NCBI GenBank assembly: GCA_003222455.1
Contig: QHWF01000017.1
Location: 1-9,596, forward strand
Reading direction: 5' to 3'
Length of the DNA: 9,596 nucleotides
DNA from: Acidobacteriota bacterium
GTDB taxonomy: Bacteria; Acidobacteriota; Vicinamibacteria; Vicinamibacterales; CAVVIG01
Part shown: positions 1 through 5,495 of the stretch, piece after piece
Layout of the letters: each line of letters begins with the position of its first letter
Position numbering within the stretch: the stretch's first letter is position 1
Notes under the pieces: generated by a model
Told to the model about the DNA's origin: nothing
Databases searched by the model: none
The model's input: only the letters and a program-made list of their open reading frames with translations
Program-made: the position numbers and the translations under genes

Positions 1-329
1 CGAAGCTCGGCGCGGGGCACCCAGCGCATGTCCTGCCCGAGCTGCGGCCGCGGATCGCCGGTGAGCGCGCATTCGATGAAATGCAATTCGATGGCGCGGT
101 CGTCGTATCGATGCGTGGCGACGTGAATCTCGTCGCCGATCCGCGCGTCGACGTCCAGCTCTTCGCGCAATTCCCGCGCCAGGCAGCCGGCCAGCGATTC
201 GCCGGCGTCGCATTTCCCGCCGGGAAATTCCCAGAACCCTTCGAGGTGAACGCCGCGCTGCCGCCGCGTCACGAGGTAGCAGTCGTCTCGAGCAATCACC
301 GCCGCGGTGACCACGAGCGTCGCGATCAT
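1..329 (-). CDS. Nudix hydrolase, MutT/NudG type (3' end cut by window edge)
   Basis: Likely a (deoxy)nucleoside triphosphate pyrophosphohydrolase that cleans oxidised or modified nucleotides such as 8-oxo-dGTP from the pool. Translating the minus strand from the ATG at 329 gives 109 residues before the window ends. A complete Nudix box is present: G38, five residues, E44, seven residues, then R52-E-L-R-E-E57 (Mg2+-binding helix). It is preceded by WEFPGGK (33-39), typical of MutT/NudG proteins. The start codon overlaps the mutY stop as ATGA, which implies translational coupling and one transcript. MutT proteins are about 130-140 residues, so roughly 20-30 residues are missing at the C-terminus. 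The Nudix fold is certain from the motif. The choice between 8-oxo-dGTPase (MutT) and NudG-like CTP/5-methyl-dCTP activity cannot be made here; the mutY neighbour favours the former. Confidence 0.9.
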   Translation of the reverse strand, partial: MIATLVVTAAVIARDDCYLVTRRQRGVHLEGFWEFPGGKCDAGESLAGCLARELREELDVDARIGDEIHVATHRYDDRAIELHFIECALTGDPRPQLGQDMRWVPRAEL

Positions 330-1018
330 CGCTCGCCGCCTGATTGAAAGGCGCGGCAGCTCCTGGTCATCGGACACACGAGGCATCTGGGGTTTCGCGC
401 CACGCAGACCATCGCGCCCAGGTCCATCAACGCCTGATTGAAGTCGAACACATGGCGTGACGGCACCAGGCTGTTGGCGATCGCCCAGAGATGCCGTTTT
501 GTCGCGTGGCTCTTCGGGTCGCCGTTGTCGACGAAGACCCGGAACAGCACCCGCGCCACGTTCGTGTCGAGAATCGCCGCGCGCTCCCGGAAGGCAAAAC
601 TGCGAATCGCGCCGGCGGTGTAGTCGCCGATGCCGGCGAACGACAGGAGCGTCTCCTTGTCGGATGGCAGCTGCCCGCCGTAGTTGGCCATAGCCTCGCG
701 GGCGATCGACTGCAATCGCCGCGGCCGGACGTTGTAGCCGAGCGGGTACCACGTGGCCGCGACTTCCTGTTCGGGCGCGGCCGCGAGCGCGGCGAGCGAC
801 GGGTACTTCTGCAGCCACTCGCCGTATTTCGGCAGCACGCGATCGACCTGCGTCTGTTGCAACATGATCTCGGAGACGAGGATGTGATACGGGTCGTCGG
901 TCTTCCGCCACGGGAGATCGCGGCCGTGCCGGCGGTACCAGGCGAGCAGCCGGGCGCGAAAGCGCCGGCGGTCGGCCGGTGCGGGCAGCGTGAGCGTGGT
1001 CAGTCTTCTGGGAGCCAT
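326..1018 (-). CDS. mutY: A/G-specific adenine glycosylase MutY, short form lacking the C-terminal domain
   Basis: Base-excision repair glycosylase that removes adenine mispaired with 8-oxoguanine or guanine. The 230-residue product shows LPWRKT (35-40), the SEIMLQQTQV helix with catalytic Glu at E50, the helix-hairpin-helix LSFAGIGDYTAGAI (125-138) and catalytic Asp D151 in ILDTNVARV. The [4Fe-4S] ligands are C205-x6-C212-x2-C215-x5-C221. The protein stops nine residues after the last Cys. Usual MutY proteins (about 350 residues) continue into a Nudix-like C-terminal domain that reads 8-oxoG, and that domain is absent. A separate Nudix gene starts at its stop codon instead. Short homologues include archaeal T/G mismatch glycosylases, so the substrate could differ from classical MutY. 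The family call is secure; the exact substrate is not. Confidence 0.93.
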   Translation of the reverse strand: MAPRRLTTLTLPAPADRRRFRARLLAWYRRHGRDLPWRKTDDPYHILVSEIMLQQTQVDRVLPKYGEWLQKYPSLAALAAAPEQEVAATWYPLGYNVRPRRLQSIAREAMANYGGQLPSDKETLLSFAGIGDYTAGAIRSFAFRERAAILDTNVARVLFRVFVDNGDPKSHATKRHLWAIANSLVPSRHVFDFNQALMDLGAMVCVARNPRCLVCPMTRSCRAFQSGGER

Positions 1019-1022
1019 CTCG

Positions 1023-1028
1023 TATAAT
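1023..1028 (+). promoter_or_regulatory. -10 box TATAAT of a probable leaderless promoter
   Basis: A perfect TATAAT lies in the 16-bp gap between the divergent mutY and adenosyltransferase start codons. With the usual 6-7 nt from -10 box to transcription start, the mRNA would begin at about 1035, exactly the GTG start codon. No Shine-Dalgarno sequence is visible. The -35 region (about 1000-1005, inside mutY) is a poor match to TTGACA. Read from the sequence, not verified. Confidence 0.55.
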
Positions 1029-1034
1029 CCGGTC

Positions 1035-1571
1035 GTGAAACTCTACACGCGTACCGGCGACGCGGGGGAGACGGCGCTCTTCGACGGCACGCGCGTCAGG
1101 AAAAACGACGAGCGCGTGGACGCCTACGGCGAGGTCGACGAGCTGAACGCGTGGATCGGCCTCGTCCGGGCGTCGGATGGGGCGGGACCGCTCGACGCCG
1201 CGCTCGGTCAGATTCAACGCGACGTCTTCGCGCTCGGGGCCCAACTCGCCGATCCAGCGGACAAGATCGCGTCACGCGTCACAAAAGCGGCGCTGACCGA
1301 CGCCGACGTCGCCCGGCTGGAAACGCTGATCGATCAGTTCGACAGCGAGCTGCCGCCGCTCCGGCGCTTCATCCTGGCGGGTGGCACGCCGGCGGGCTCC
1401 GCCCTCCACGTCGCCCGCACGGTGTGCCGCCGTGCCGAGCGACGGATCGTGGCGCTCGAACCGCCCGTCGACGCGGTGCTCCTCCGCTATGTCAACCGGC
1501 TGTCCGATTTGCTCTTCGTCCTGGCCCGGATCGTCAATCACCGGGCGGGTGTTCCCGAGACCGAGTGGTAG
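1035..1571 (+). CDS. pduO: PduO-type ATP:cob(I)alamin adenosyltransferase
   Basis: Transfers the 5'-deoxyadenosyl group of ATP to cob(I)alamin, making adenosylcobalamin (coenzyme B12) in the cytoplasm. The 178-residue product has the family signatures in order: KLYTRTGDAGETALFDGTR at the N-terminus (ATP-binding P-loop-like segment), KNDERVDAYGEVDELNAWIG (23-42), RRFILAGGTPAGSALHVAR (110-128), the ATP/cobalamin-site CRRAERR (131-137), and RYVNRLSDLLFVLAR (151-165). Length fits the family. The GTG at 1035 is chosen because the conserved N-terminus starts there. An ATG at 990 in the same frame would lie inside mutY and add 15 unrelated residues. It is transcribed divergently from mutY and is not in an operon with other B12 genes here. 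No B12-dependent enzyme is visible in the window, so its client is unknown. Confidence 0.95.
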   Translation: MKLYTRTGDAGETALFDGTRVRKNDERVDAYGEVDELNAWIGLVRASDGAGPLDAALGQIQRDVFALGAQLADPADKIASRVTKAALTDADVARLETLIDQFDSELPPLRRFILAGGTPAGSALHVARTVCRRAERRIVALEPPVDAVLLRYVNRLSDLLFVLARIVNHRAGVPETEW

Positions 1572-1576
1572 TCGCT

Positions 1577-1719
1577 CGAAGGCAACGGAGTGGACGGAGA
1601 CAACGGCATCACACGGAGAAACGGAGGAACGGAGACGAACAGTGGCTGCACAAAACAAATGCTCCGTTTCGCTGCGGCTCTGTGTGATCCCGTTCTCTCC
1701 GTCACCTCCGTTTTCTTCG
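1577..1719. repeat. Imperfect inverted repeat of ACGGAG units between convergent genes
   Basis: Two 58-nt arms (1577-1634 and 1662-1719) are inverted copies that align without gaps at 45 of 58 positions by my count, around a 27-nt loop. Each arm contains ACGGAG cores spaced mostly about 8 nt apart, plus a shared ATCACAC block. It fills the spacer between the adenosyltransferase stop and the end of the convergent gene at 1738. It could act as a bidirectional terminator but has no clear T-tract. It may equally be a non-autonomous dispersed element. Confidence 0.8.
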
Positions 1720-1720
1720 C

Positions 1721-1751
1721 CACGCGTCGCGACAGTTTCACGCGTCGCGAC
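1721..1751. repeat. 13-bp direct repeat, 18-bp period
   Basis: CACGCGTCGCGAC occurs at 1721-1733 and again exactly at 1739-1751. Each copy contains the palindromes ACGCGT and TCGCGA. The second copy covers the last codons of the minus-strand gene, and its stop codon (1738-1740) sits at the repeat border. Confidence 0.8.
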
Positions 1752-2229
1752 GCTCGAGATCGGCTTTGATCGCATCGAAGACTTTCCGCGCCAGTTCCTG
1801 CGAGACGCGCTCGCGGATCGCCCCGCACTCGATGAGCGTCGTTCCGGTCACCGTCTCTACCGCAACGTCCCATCGATCGCGTGCGATGCCCTCGGCGCGA
1901 TCCTCGAAGCTCGTTCGCTGGCGCGCCGCGTCGCCGGCGTGACGGGTCGAGACGTACCCGGCAATGGGCACGCCGTTGATCAGCACACGGACCGCGGCGA
2001 TGAGGTCTTTGTCGATCGACTGCTCCCCATAGTAGATGCGCGCCGCGTCGACACTGACCAGGACGAGATCGTCGCCGGCTGGAATCTCGGCAACGATTGT
2101 GCGCCCCAATGCCCGTTCAGAATCAGACTGGCGCTCACGGCGACGCCGCGACGCCCGTAAGGTGGATGCCAGGCTCGCCGCCCACAGCAACAGGGCAATG
2201 GCCACGATCGCGGCCACGAGATCACGCAT
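1738..2229 (-). CDS. Hypothetical protein with N-terminal membrane anchor
   Basis: I do not recognise this 163-residue protein. Residues 4-22 (LVAAIVAIALLLWAASLAS) form one hydrophobic helix. It is followed by a very basic stretch (residues 25-33, RASRRRRER), which by the positive-inside rule would keep the remainder in the cytoplasm. The soluble part (about 43-163) has an alternating hydrophobic pattern around VLVSVDAARIYYG (56-68) and AAVRVLINGVPIAGYV (78-93), suggesting a small beta-rich domain, then a helical C-terminus. There is no cysteine pair or catalytic motif. GC-rich codon choice resembles the neighbours and supports a real gene. The opposite strand is also open (from 2036), but there only the part after 2273 has family similarity. 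It is divergent from hpnC with 43 bp between the start codons, so it may share control with the squalene operon. No Shine-Dalgarno sequence is seen. Confidence 0.7.
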   Translation of the reverse strand: MRDLVAAIVAIALLLWAASLASTLRASRRRRERQSDSERALGRTIVAEIPAGDDLVLVSVDAARIYYGEQSIDKDLIAAVRVLINGVPIAGYVSTRHAGDAARQRTSFEDRAEGIARDRWDVAVETVTGTTLIECGAIRERVSQELARKVFDAIKADLERRDA

Positions 2230-2246
2230 GAGGACTGATGGCGGAC

Positions 2247-2281
2247 GACGAACGACTAATGACCAACGACTAATGTCTGAT
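2247..2281 (+). repeat. Five 7-bp tandem units (GACTAAT type) at the hpnC start
   Basis: Five consecutive heptamers start at 2247. Units two and four are identical (GACTAAT), units one and three are GACGAAC and GACCAAC, and the fifth is the diverged GTCTGAT. The hpnC ATG (2273-2275) spans the junction of units four and five, so the start codon and first codons of hpnC are repeat sequence. The array also forms most of the 43-bp gap to the divergent gene. Confidence 0.8.
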
Positions 2282-3154
2282 TGTCCTCGCGCCTACGCGG
2301 CATGCGAGGCGCTGGTGCGATCCCACTACGAGAATTTTCCGGTCGCGTCGCGCCTGCTGCCCGCGGCCATGCGCGCCCACATCGCCGCGGTGTACGCGTT
2401 CGCCCGGGTGGCTGATGACCTGGCCGACGAAGGGGCGCTGCCGTCCGAGGAACGGCGTGCTCGACTCGATGCCTGGCAGCGACGTCTGCACACGGCTCTC
2501 GGCGTCGAGCGCGCCGCCGAACCGCAACACGATCACGAGGATCTGATCATCGTCGCCACGGCGCACACCATTCGATCGCTCGACCTGCCGGTGGCGCTCT
2601 TCGACGATCTGATCAGCGCGTTTGGTCAGGATACCATGACGAGCCGGTATGCTTCGTGGGCCGACCTGTTCGATTATTGCCGTCGATCGGCGAATCCGGT
2701 CGGCCGCCTGGTCCTGCGCATCGCCGGCGTGCGTGACGATCGGATCGACCGGTTGTCGGACGCCTTGTGCACCGCGCTGCAGCTCACGAACTTCTGGCAG
2801 GACTTCGGTCGTGACTGGCGTGCGGGCCGGCTCTATGTACCGCGCGAGGTGCAGGCGGCCGCGGGCGTGACCACAGACGACGTGCCGAAGGCGCCACTCA
2901 GTGCCGCGTGGACCGGCGCACTGGCGCGCTGCGTCGATGTCACGTCGGAGCAATTCGCGCGCGGCCGTGGCGTCTGCGACGGCGTTCGCGGCCGGCTGCG
3001 TTACGAGTTGAGGCTCACCTGGCTGGGCGGGATGCGCATCCTCGCCAAGGTTGACCGCGGACGCCGCGATCTGCTCGACTACCGTCCCACACTCGGCGCG
3101 CGCGACGTCCCGGTCATCCTGTGGCATGCGCTGACGTGGGGTTCGCGATACTGA
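2273..3154 (+). CDS. hpnC: Hydroxysqualene synthase HpnC
   Basis: Squalene/phytoene synthase family member. In the HpnCDE route it converts presqualene diphosphate to hydroxysqualene. The 293-residue product has HYENFPVASRLLP (18-30), hallmark of HpnC, then the first aspartate motif RVADDLADE (45-53), the helix DLFDYCRRSANPVGRLVLRI (131-150), and the second aspartate motif NFWQDFGRDW (173-182) that binds Mg2+-diphosphate. The ATG at 2273 is the only start that keeps the N-terminal helix without running far into the divergent gene. It lies in a 7-bp repeat array and has no visible Shine-Dalgarno sequence. It is first in hpnC-hpnD-hpnE, with the next gene overlapping its 3' end. Assignment as HpnC rather than HpnD rests on NFPVAS, the NFWQD motif and gene order. 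Confidence 0.93.
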   Translation: MSDCPRAYAACEALVRSHYENFPVASRLLPAAMRAHIAAVYAFARVADDLADEGALPSEERRARLDAWQRRLHTALGVERAAEPQHDHEDLIIVATAHTIRSLDLPVALFDDLISAFGQDTMTSRYASWADLFDYCRRSANPVGRLVLRIAGVRDDRIDRLSDALCTALQLTNFWQDFGRDWRAGRLYVPREVQAAAGVTTDDVPKAPLSAAWTGALARCVDVTSEQFARGRGVCDGVRGRLRYELRLTWLGGMRILAKVDRGRRDLLDYRPTLGARDVPVILWHALTWGSRY

Positions 3155-3969
3155 TGGCCCGGAATACGAGCTTCTACTATTCCTTTCTGGTGCTCCCGTC
3201 CGAGCAGCGTCATGCCATCGTCGCCGTCTGGGATTTCTGCCGGGCTGTCGACGACGCCGTTGACGAGGCGCCGTCGGGAGCCGACCTTCCCTCGGGCCGC
3301 GAGGCGGTGCCCTTCTGGCGGGCGGAGCTGGCTCGCTGTTATAACGGGGAGCGCCCCTCGACGGCGCAGGGCCGCCGGCTCCAGCCGTTCATCGATCGAT
3401 TCAGCCTGCCGCGCCAGCAGTTCGACGAGGTGATCGATGGGGTGGCGATGGATCTGGAGCGGACGCGGTATGAGACGTTCGACGACCTGTTACTGTACTG
3501 TCGGCGGGTCGCGTCCGCCGTCGGATTGATTTGCATCCGCATTTTCGGATCGTCGGGACCGCGCGCGTGCGAATATGCTCAGAATCTCGGGATCGCATTG
3601 CAGCTGACGAACATCCTCCGGGACATCAAAGGCGACTTCGAGCGCGGCCGCGTCTATCTGCCGCTGAGCGATCTGGCGCATTGCGGCGTCACGGTCAACG
3701 ACCTGGCGGCCGGCGTGGCCAGTCAGCCGCTGCGCGCGCTCATCGAGCTGGAGTGCCGTCGTGCGCACGAGTTCTATCGTCGTGCGGCCGCGGCGCTGCC
3801 GCGCCACGATCGCCGTCGCCTGGTGGCGGCGGAGATCATGCGCGCGGTGTATTACGAAACGTTGAACCGCATTGAACGCAATGGGTATGACGTGTTCACC
3901 GCTCGCGCCCGCGTGGCGCGGCCACGTCAGGCGCTGATTGCGCTGAGGCAATGGCTGTGGCCGGCATAA
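3121..3969 (+). CDS. hpnD: Presqualene diphosphate synthase HpnD
   Basis: Condenses two farnesyl diphosphates to presqualene diphosphate, the first step to squalene. In the 282-residue product TSFYYSFLVLP (16-26) is followed by the first Mg2+ motif FCRAVDDAVDE (39-49). YCRRVASAVG (126-135) and the second motif NILRDIKGDFERGRVYLP (164-181) follow. The start is uncertain. GTG 3121 overlaps hpnC by 34 nt and retains the short helix that normally precedes the FYYSF segment in this family. ATG 3154 overlaps by only one base (TGATG) but leaves just five residues before SFYYSF. I favour GTG 3121 on structural grounds, with ATG 3154 as the conventional coupled alternative. Neither has a strong Shine-Dalgarno sequence. 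It lies between hpnC and hpnE as in the known hpnCDE operons. Confidence 0.93.
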   Translation: MACADVGFAILMARNTSFYYSFLVLPSEQRHAIVAVWDFCRAVDDAVDEAPSGADLPSGREAVPFWRAELARCYNGERPSTAQGRRLQPFIDRFSLPRQQFDEVIDGVAMDLERTRYETFDDLLLYCRRVASAVGLICIRIFGSSGPRACEYAQNLGIALQLTNILRDIKGDFERGRVYLPLSDLAHCGVTVNDLAAGVASQPLRALIELECRRAHEFYRRAAAALPRHDRRRLVAAEIMRAVYYETLNRIERNGYDVFTARARVARPRQALIALRQWLWPA

Positions 3970-5333
3970 CGAAGTTCGACGTGGTCGTCATCGGAGCCGG
4001 ATTCGCCGGCATGAGCGCCGCCGGCAGGCTCGCGCGGCACGGGGCGCGCGTGCTGGTCCTCGAGTCGCGATCGCGGCTCGGCGGCCGCGCGACCGCGTTC
4101 CCGGATCGCGACACCGGCGAGCTCGTGGACAACGGGCAGCACGTGATGCTCGGCTGCTACACGGCGACGTTCGCGTTCCTGAATGAGATTGGTGCCGGCG
4201 ACCACGTGCACATGCAGCCGCACCTCAGCGTGCCCATGATCGATCGACGCGGCAGGCGATCGCGGCTCACGTGTCCGACGACGCTGCCGCCGCCGCTGCA
4301 CCTGGTTGCGGGCGTGCTCGATTGGGACGGGCTGCCGTGGCGCGACCGGCTCGCGGCGTTCGCGATGGCCGCGCCGCTGAAGCTCGCACGCCGCGAAGCG
4401 CAGCCGGGCGCGCGGAGGCGGGCGGCGTCGCCCGGCGAGACCGTCGAGAACTGGCTGATTCGCAATCGGCAGACTGCGACGATTCGCGAGATGCTCTGGA
4501 ATCCACTCGCCCTCGCGGCGCTGAATCAATCGCCGGCGAGGGCGTCGGCGCCCACCTTCGTTCGCGTCCTGGGCGAGATGTTCGGCGCCGATTCACGGTC
4601 GGCGGCCATCGTGCTGCCGACCAGGCCGCTGCATCAGATGTACGCGGAACCGGCGCGAGCGTACGTCGAACGCCTTGGCGGCGCCGTTCGAACGGGAGTG
4701 ACGGCGAAGGTCCGAATCGACGGCGGCGTCGTCACCATCGGCAGCAATGGCGAACGGTGGACGCCCGGCGCCGTCATTTCGTCGGTGCCGTGGCACGCGC
4801 TGCCGGACCTCTTCGACGATGTGCCGGCCGCGATGGCCGACACCATCGATCGGGCGCGGCGGATGGAATCGTCGCCGATTGTAACGGTGAACCTGTGGTT
4901 CGATCGGAGGGTCATCGACGAACCCTTCCTCGGGCTTCCCGGACGCGCGATGCAGTGGGTGTTCGACAAACGCACCGTGTTCGGCGGCGACGCATCGTAT
5001 CTGTCGCTGGTCTCGAGCGGCGCCGGTCCCCTCGTCGATCGATTGAACGAGGAGCTGATCGCGATCGCACACCACGAATTGCTCGACGCGCTGCCCGACA
5101 TCCGCGCCGCGCGTCTGGTGCGCGCGACGGTTGTCCGGGAGCCCCGCGCGACGTTCTCGCTCGCGCCGGGCCAGCCCGCGCGGCCCTCGACCGAGACGGG
5201 CATCCCGGGGTTTTTCCTGGCCGGCGACTGGATCGACACCGGACTGCCTGCCACGATCGAGTCCGCGGTCCGTTCCGGACATCGCGCGGCCGACGCTTGC
5301 TTGGGGCGTCAGGCTTCAGGCTTTAGCCTCTAG
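3951..5333 (+). CDS. hpnE: Hydroxysqualene dehydroxylase/reductase HpnE (FAD-dependent)
   Basis: FAD-dependent amine-oxidase/desaturase family enzyme that reduces hydroxysqualene to squalene, the last step of the HpnCDE route. Of 460 residues, 10-47 hold the Rossmann FAD motif (DVVVIGAGFAGMSAAGRLA, acidic E38, then LGGRA). VDNGQHVMLGCY (59-70) is characteristic of HpnE. The C-terminal FAD-closing segment is GFFLAGDWIDTGLPATIESA (420-439). ATG 3951 overlaps hpnD by 19 nt. GTG 3957, two codons later, has a GAGG (3945-3948) at 8-nt spacing and may be the true start. The last eight residues (RQASGFSL) and the stop codon are encoded by 7-bp repeats (from 5310), so the native C-terminus may have been replaced. 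No cyclase gene follows in the window, so the final product (hopanoid, other triterpene, squalene) is not shown. Confidence 0.94.
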   Translation: MAVAGITKFDVVVIGAGFAGMSAAGRLARHGARVLVLESRSRLGGRATAFPDRDTGELVDNGQHVMLGCYTATFAFLNEIGAGDHVHMQPHLSVPMIDRRGRRSRLTCPTTLPPPLHLVAGVLDWDGLPWRDRLAAFAMAAPLKLARREAQPGARRRAASPGETVENWLIRNRQTATIREMLWNPLALAALNQSPARASAPTFVRVLGEMFGADSRSAAIVLPTRPLHQMYAEPARAYVERLGGAVRTGVTAKVRIDGGVVTIGSNGERWTPGAVISSVPWHALPDLFDDVPAAMADTIDRARRMESSPIVTVNLWFDRRVIDEPFLGLPGRAMQWVFDKRTVFGGDASYLSLVSSGAGPLVDRLNEELIAIAHHELLDALPDIRAARLVRATVVREPRATFSLAPGQPARPSTETGIPGFFLAGDWIDTGLPATIESAVRSGHRAADACLGRQASGFSL

Positions 5334-5344
5334 GCTTTGGGCCT
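5310..5344 (+). repeat. Five 7-bp tandem units (CAGGCTT type) over the hpnE stop
   Basis: Heptamers run from 5310: two perfect CAGGCTT copies, then TAGCCTC, TAGGCTT and TGGGCCT. The hpnE stop TAG (5331-5333) is the first three bases of the fourth unit. An inverted relative of this array lies at 5467-5494, just before thiI. Confidence 0.8.
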
Positions 5345-5363
5345 GGGAGCGTGCCCGAGTAAC
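5342..5363 (+). repeat. Dispersed 22-bp repeat CCTGGGAGCGTG..., copy 1
   Basis: This 22-mer matches positions 9404-9425 at 19 of 22 bases. The reverse complement of 6828-6848 (CCAGGAGCGTGTCTGAGAAA plus C) is a third relative with one base deleted. It lies between the two 7-bp-unit arrays that flank the hpnE-thiI gap. Confidence 0.75.
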
Positions 5364-5376
5364 TGACGCGGCCTTG

Positions 5377-5444
5377 GAACGCAAGGCCGCGAAGGCCGCG
5401 AAGAAGTAGTGATCTTCTTCGCGCCCTTTGCGGCCTCTGCGTTC
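5377..5444 (+). repeat. Strong hairpin of inverted GCGAAGGCC-type 9-bp units
   Basis: Arms 5377-5406 and 5414-5444 are reverse complements over about 28 of 31 positions (one bulged base, one G:T-type pair, one mismatch), around the loop TAGTGAT. Each arm is built of 9-bp units like GCGAAGGCC. A third copy lies at 9525-9554. There is no T-tract, so it is not a classical terminator. It could still block or stabilise the mRNA 3' end of hpnE. Confidence 0.85.
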
Positions 5445-5466
5445 GATCGTGACGTTCGCGCCAGCA

Positions 5467-5494
5467 GAGCCCGAAGCCCGGAGCCGAAAGCCGA
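5467..5494 (-). repeat. Four 7-bp units, inverted mate of the array at 5310
   Basis: On the minus strand the units read TCGGCTT, TCGGCTC, CGGGCTT and CGGGCTC, the same pattern as the CAGGCTT array at 5310-5344 but in opposite orientation. The array ends one base before the GATG that contains the thiI start, so it occupies the ribosome-binding region. Confidence 0.75.
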
Positions 5495-5495
5495 G

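Noticed and set aside
1577..1719. Insertion sequence
   Set aside because: Only about 140 bp, no transposase and no visible target-site duplication; kept as a repeat only.
2036..2272. Upstream in-frame extension of hpnC
   Set aside because: The extra 79 residues are Arg/Thr-rich, unrelated to HpnC, and antisense to the membrane-anchored protein; HpnC similarity begins shortly after 2273.
2247..2281. CRISPR-like array
   Set aside because: Units are 7 bp and contiguous with no spacers; no cas genes are present.
4271..5326. 351-codon open frame on the plus strand inside hpnE
   Set aside because: Arg/Ala/Gly-rich translation with no family motif, in another frame of a gene with clear FAD motifs; a product of high GC content.
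3970..5333. Phytoene desaturase (carotenoid) instead of HpnE
   Set aside because: The VDNGQHVMLGCY motif and position right after hpnC and hpnD fit the squalene route; no carotenoid genes are nearby.
5409..5495. Upstream in-frame extension of thiI
   Set aside because: The 29 extra codons lie in the 9-bp hairpin and the 7-bp array; ThiI similarity begins at ATG 5496.
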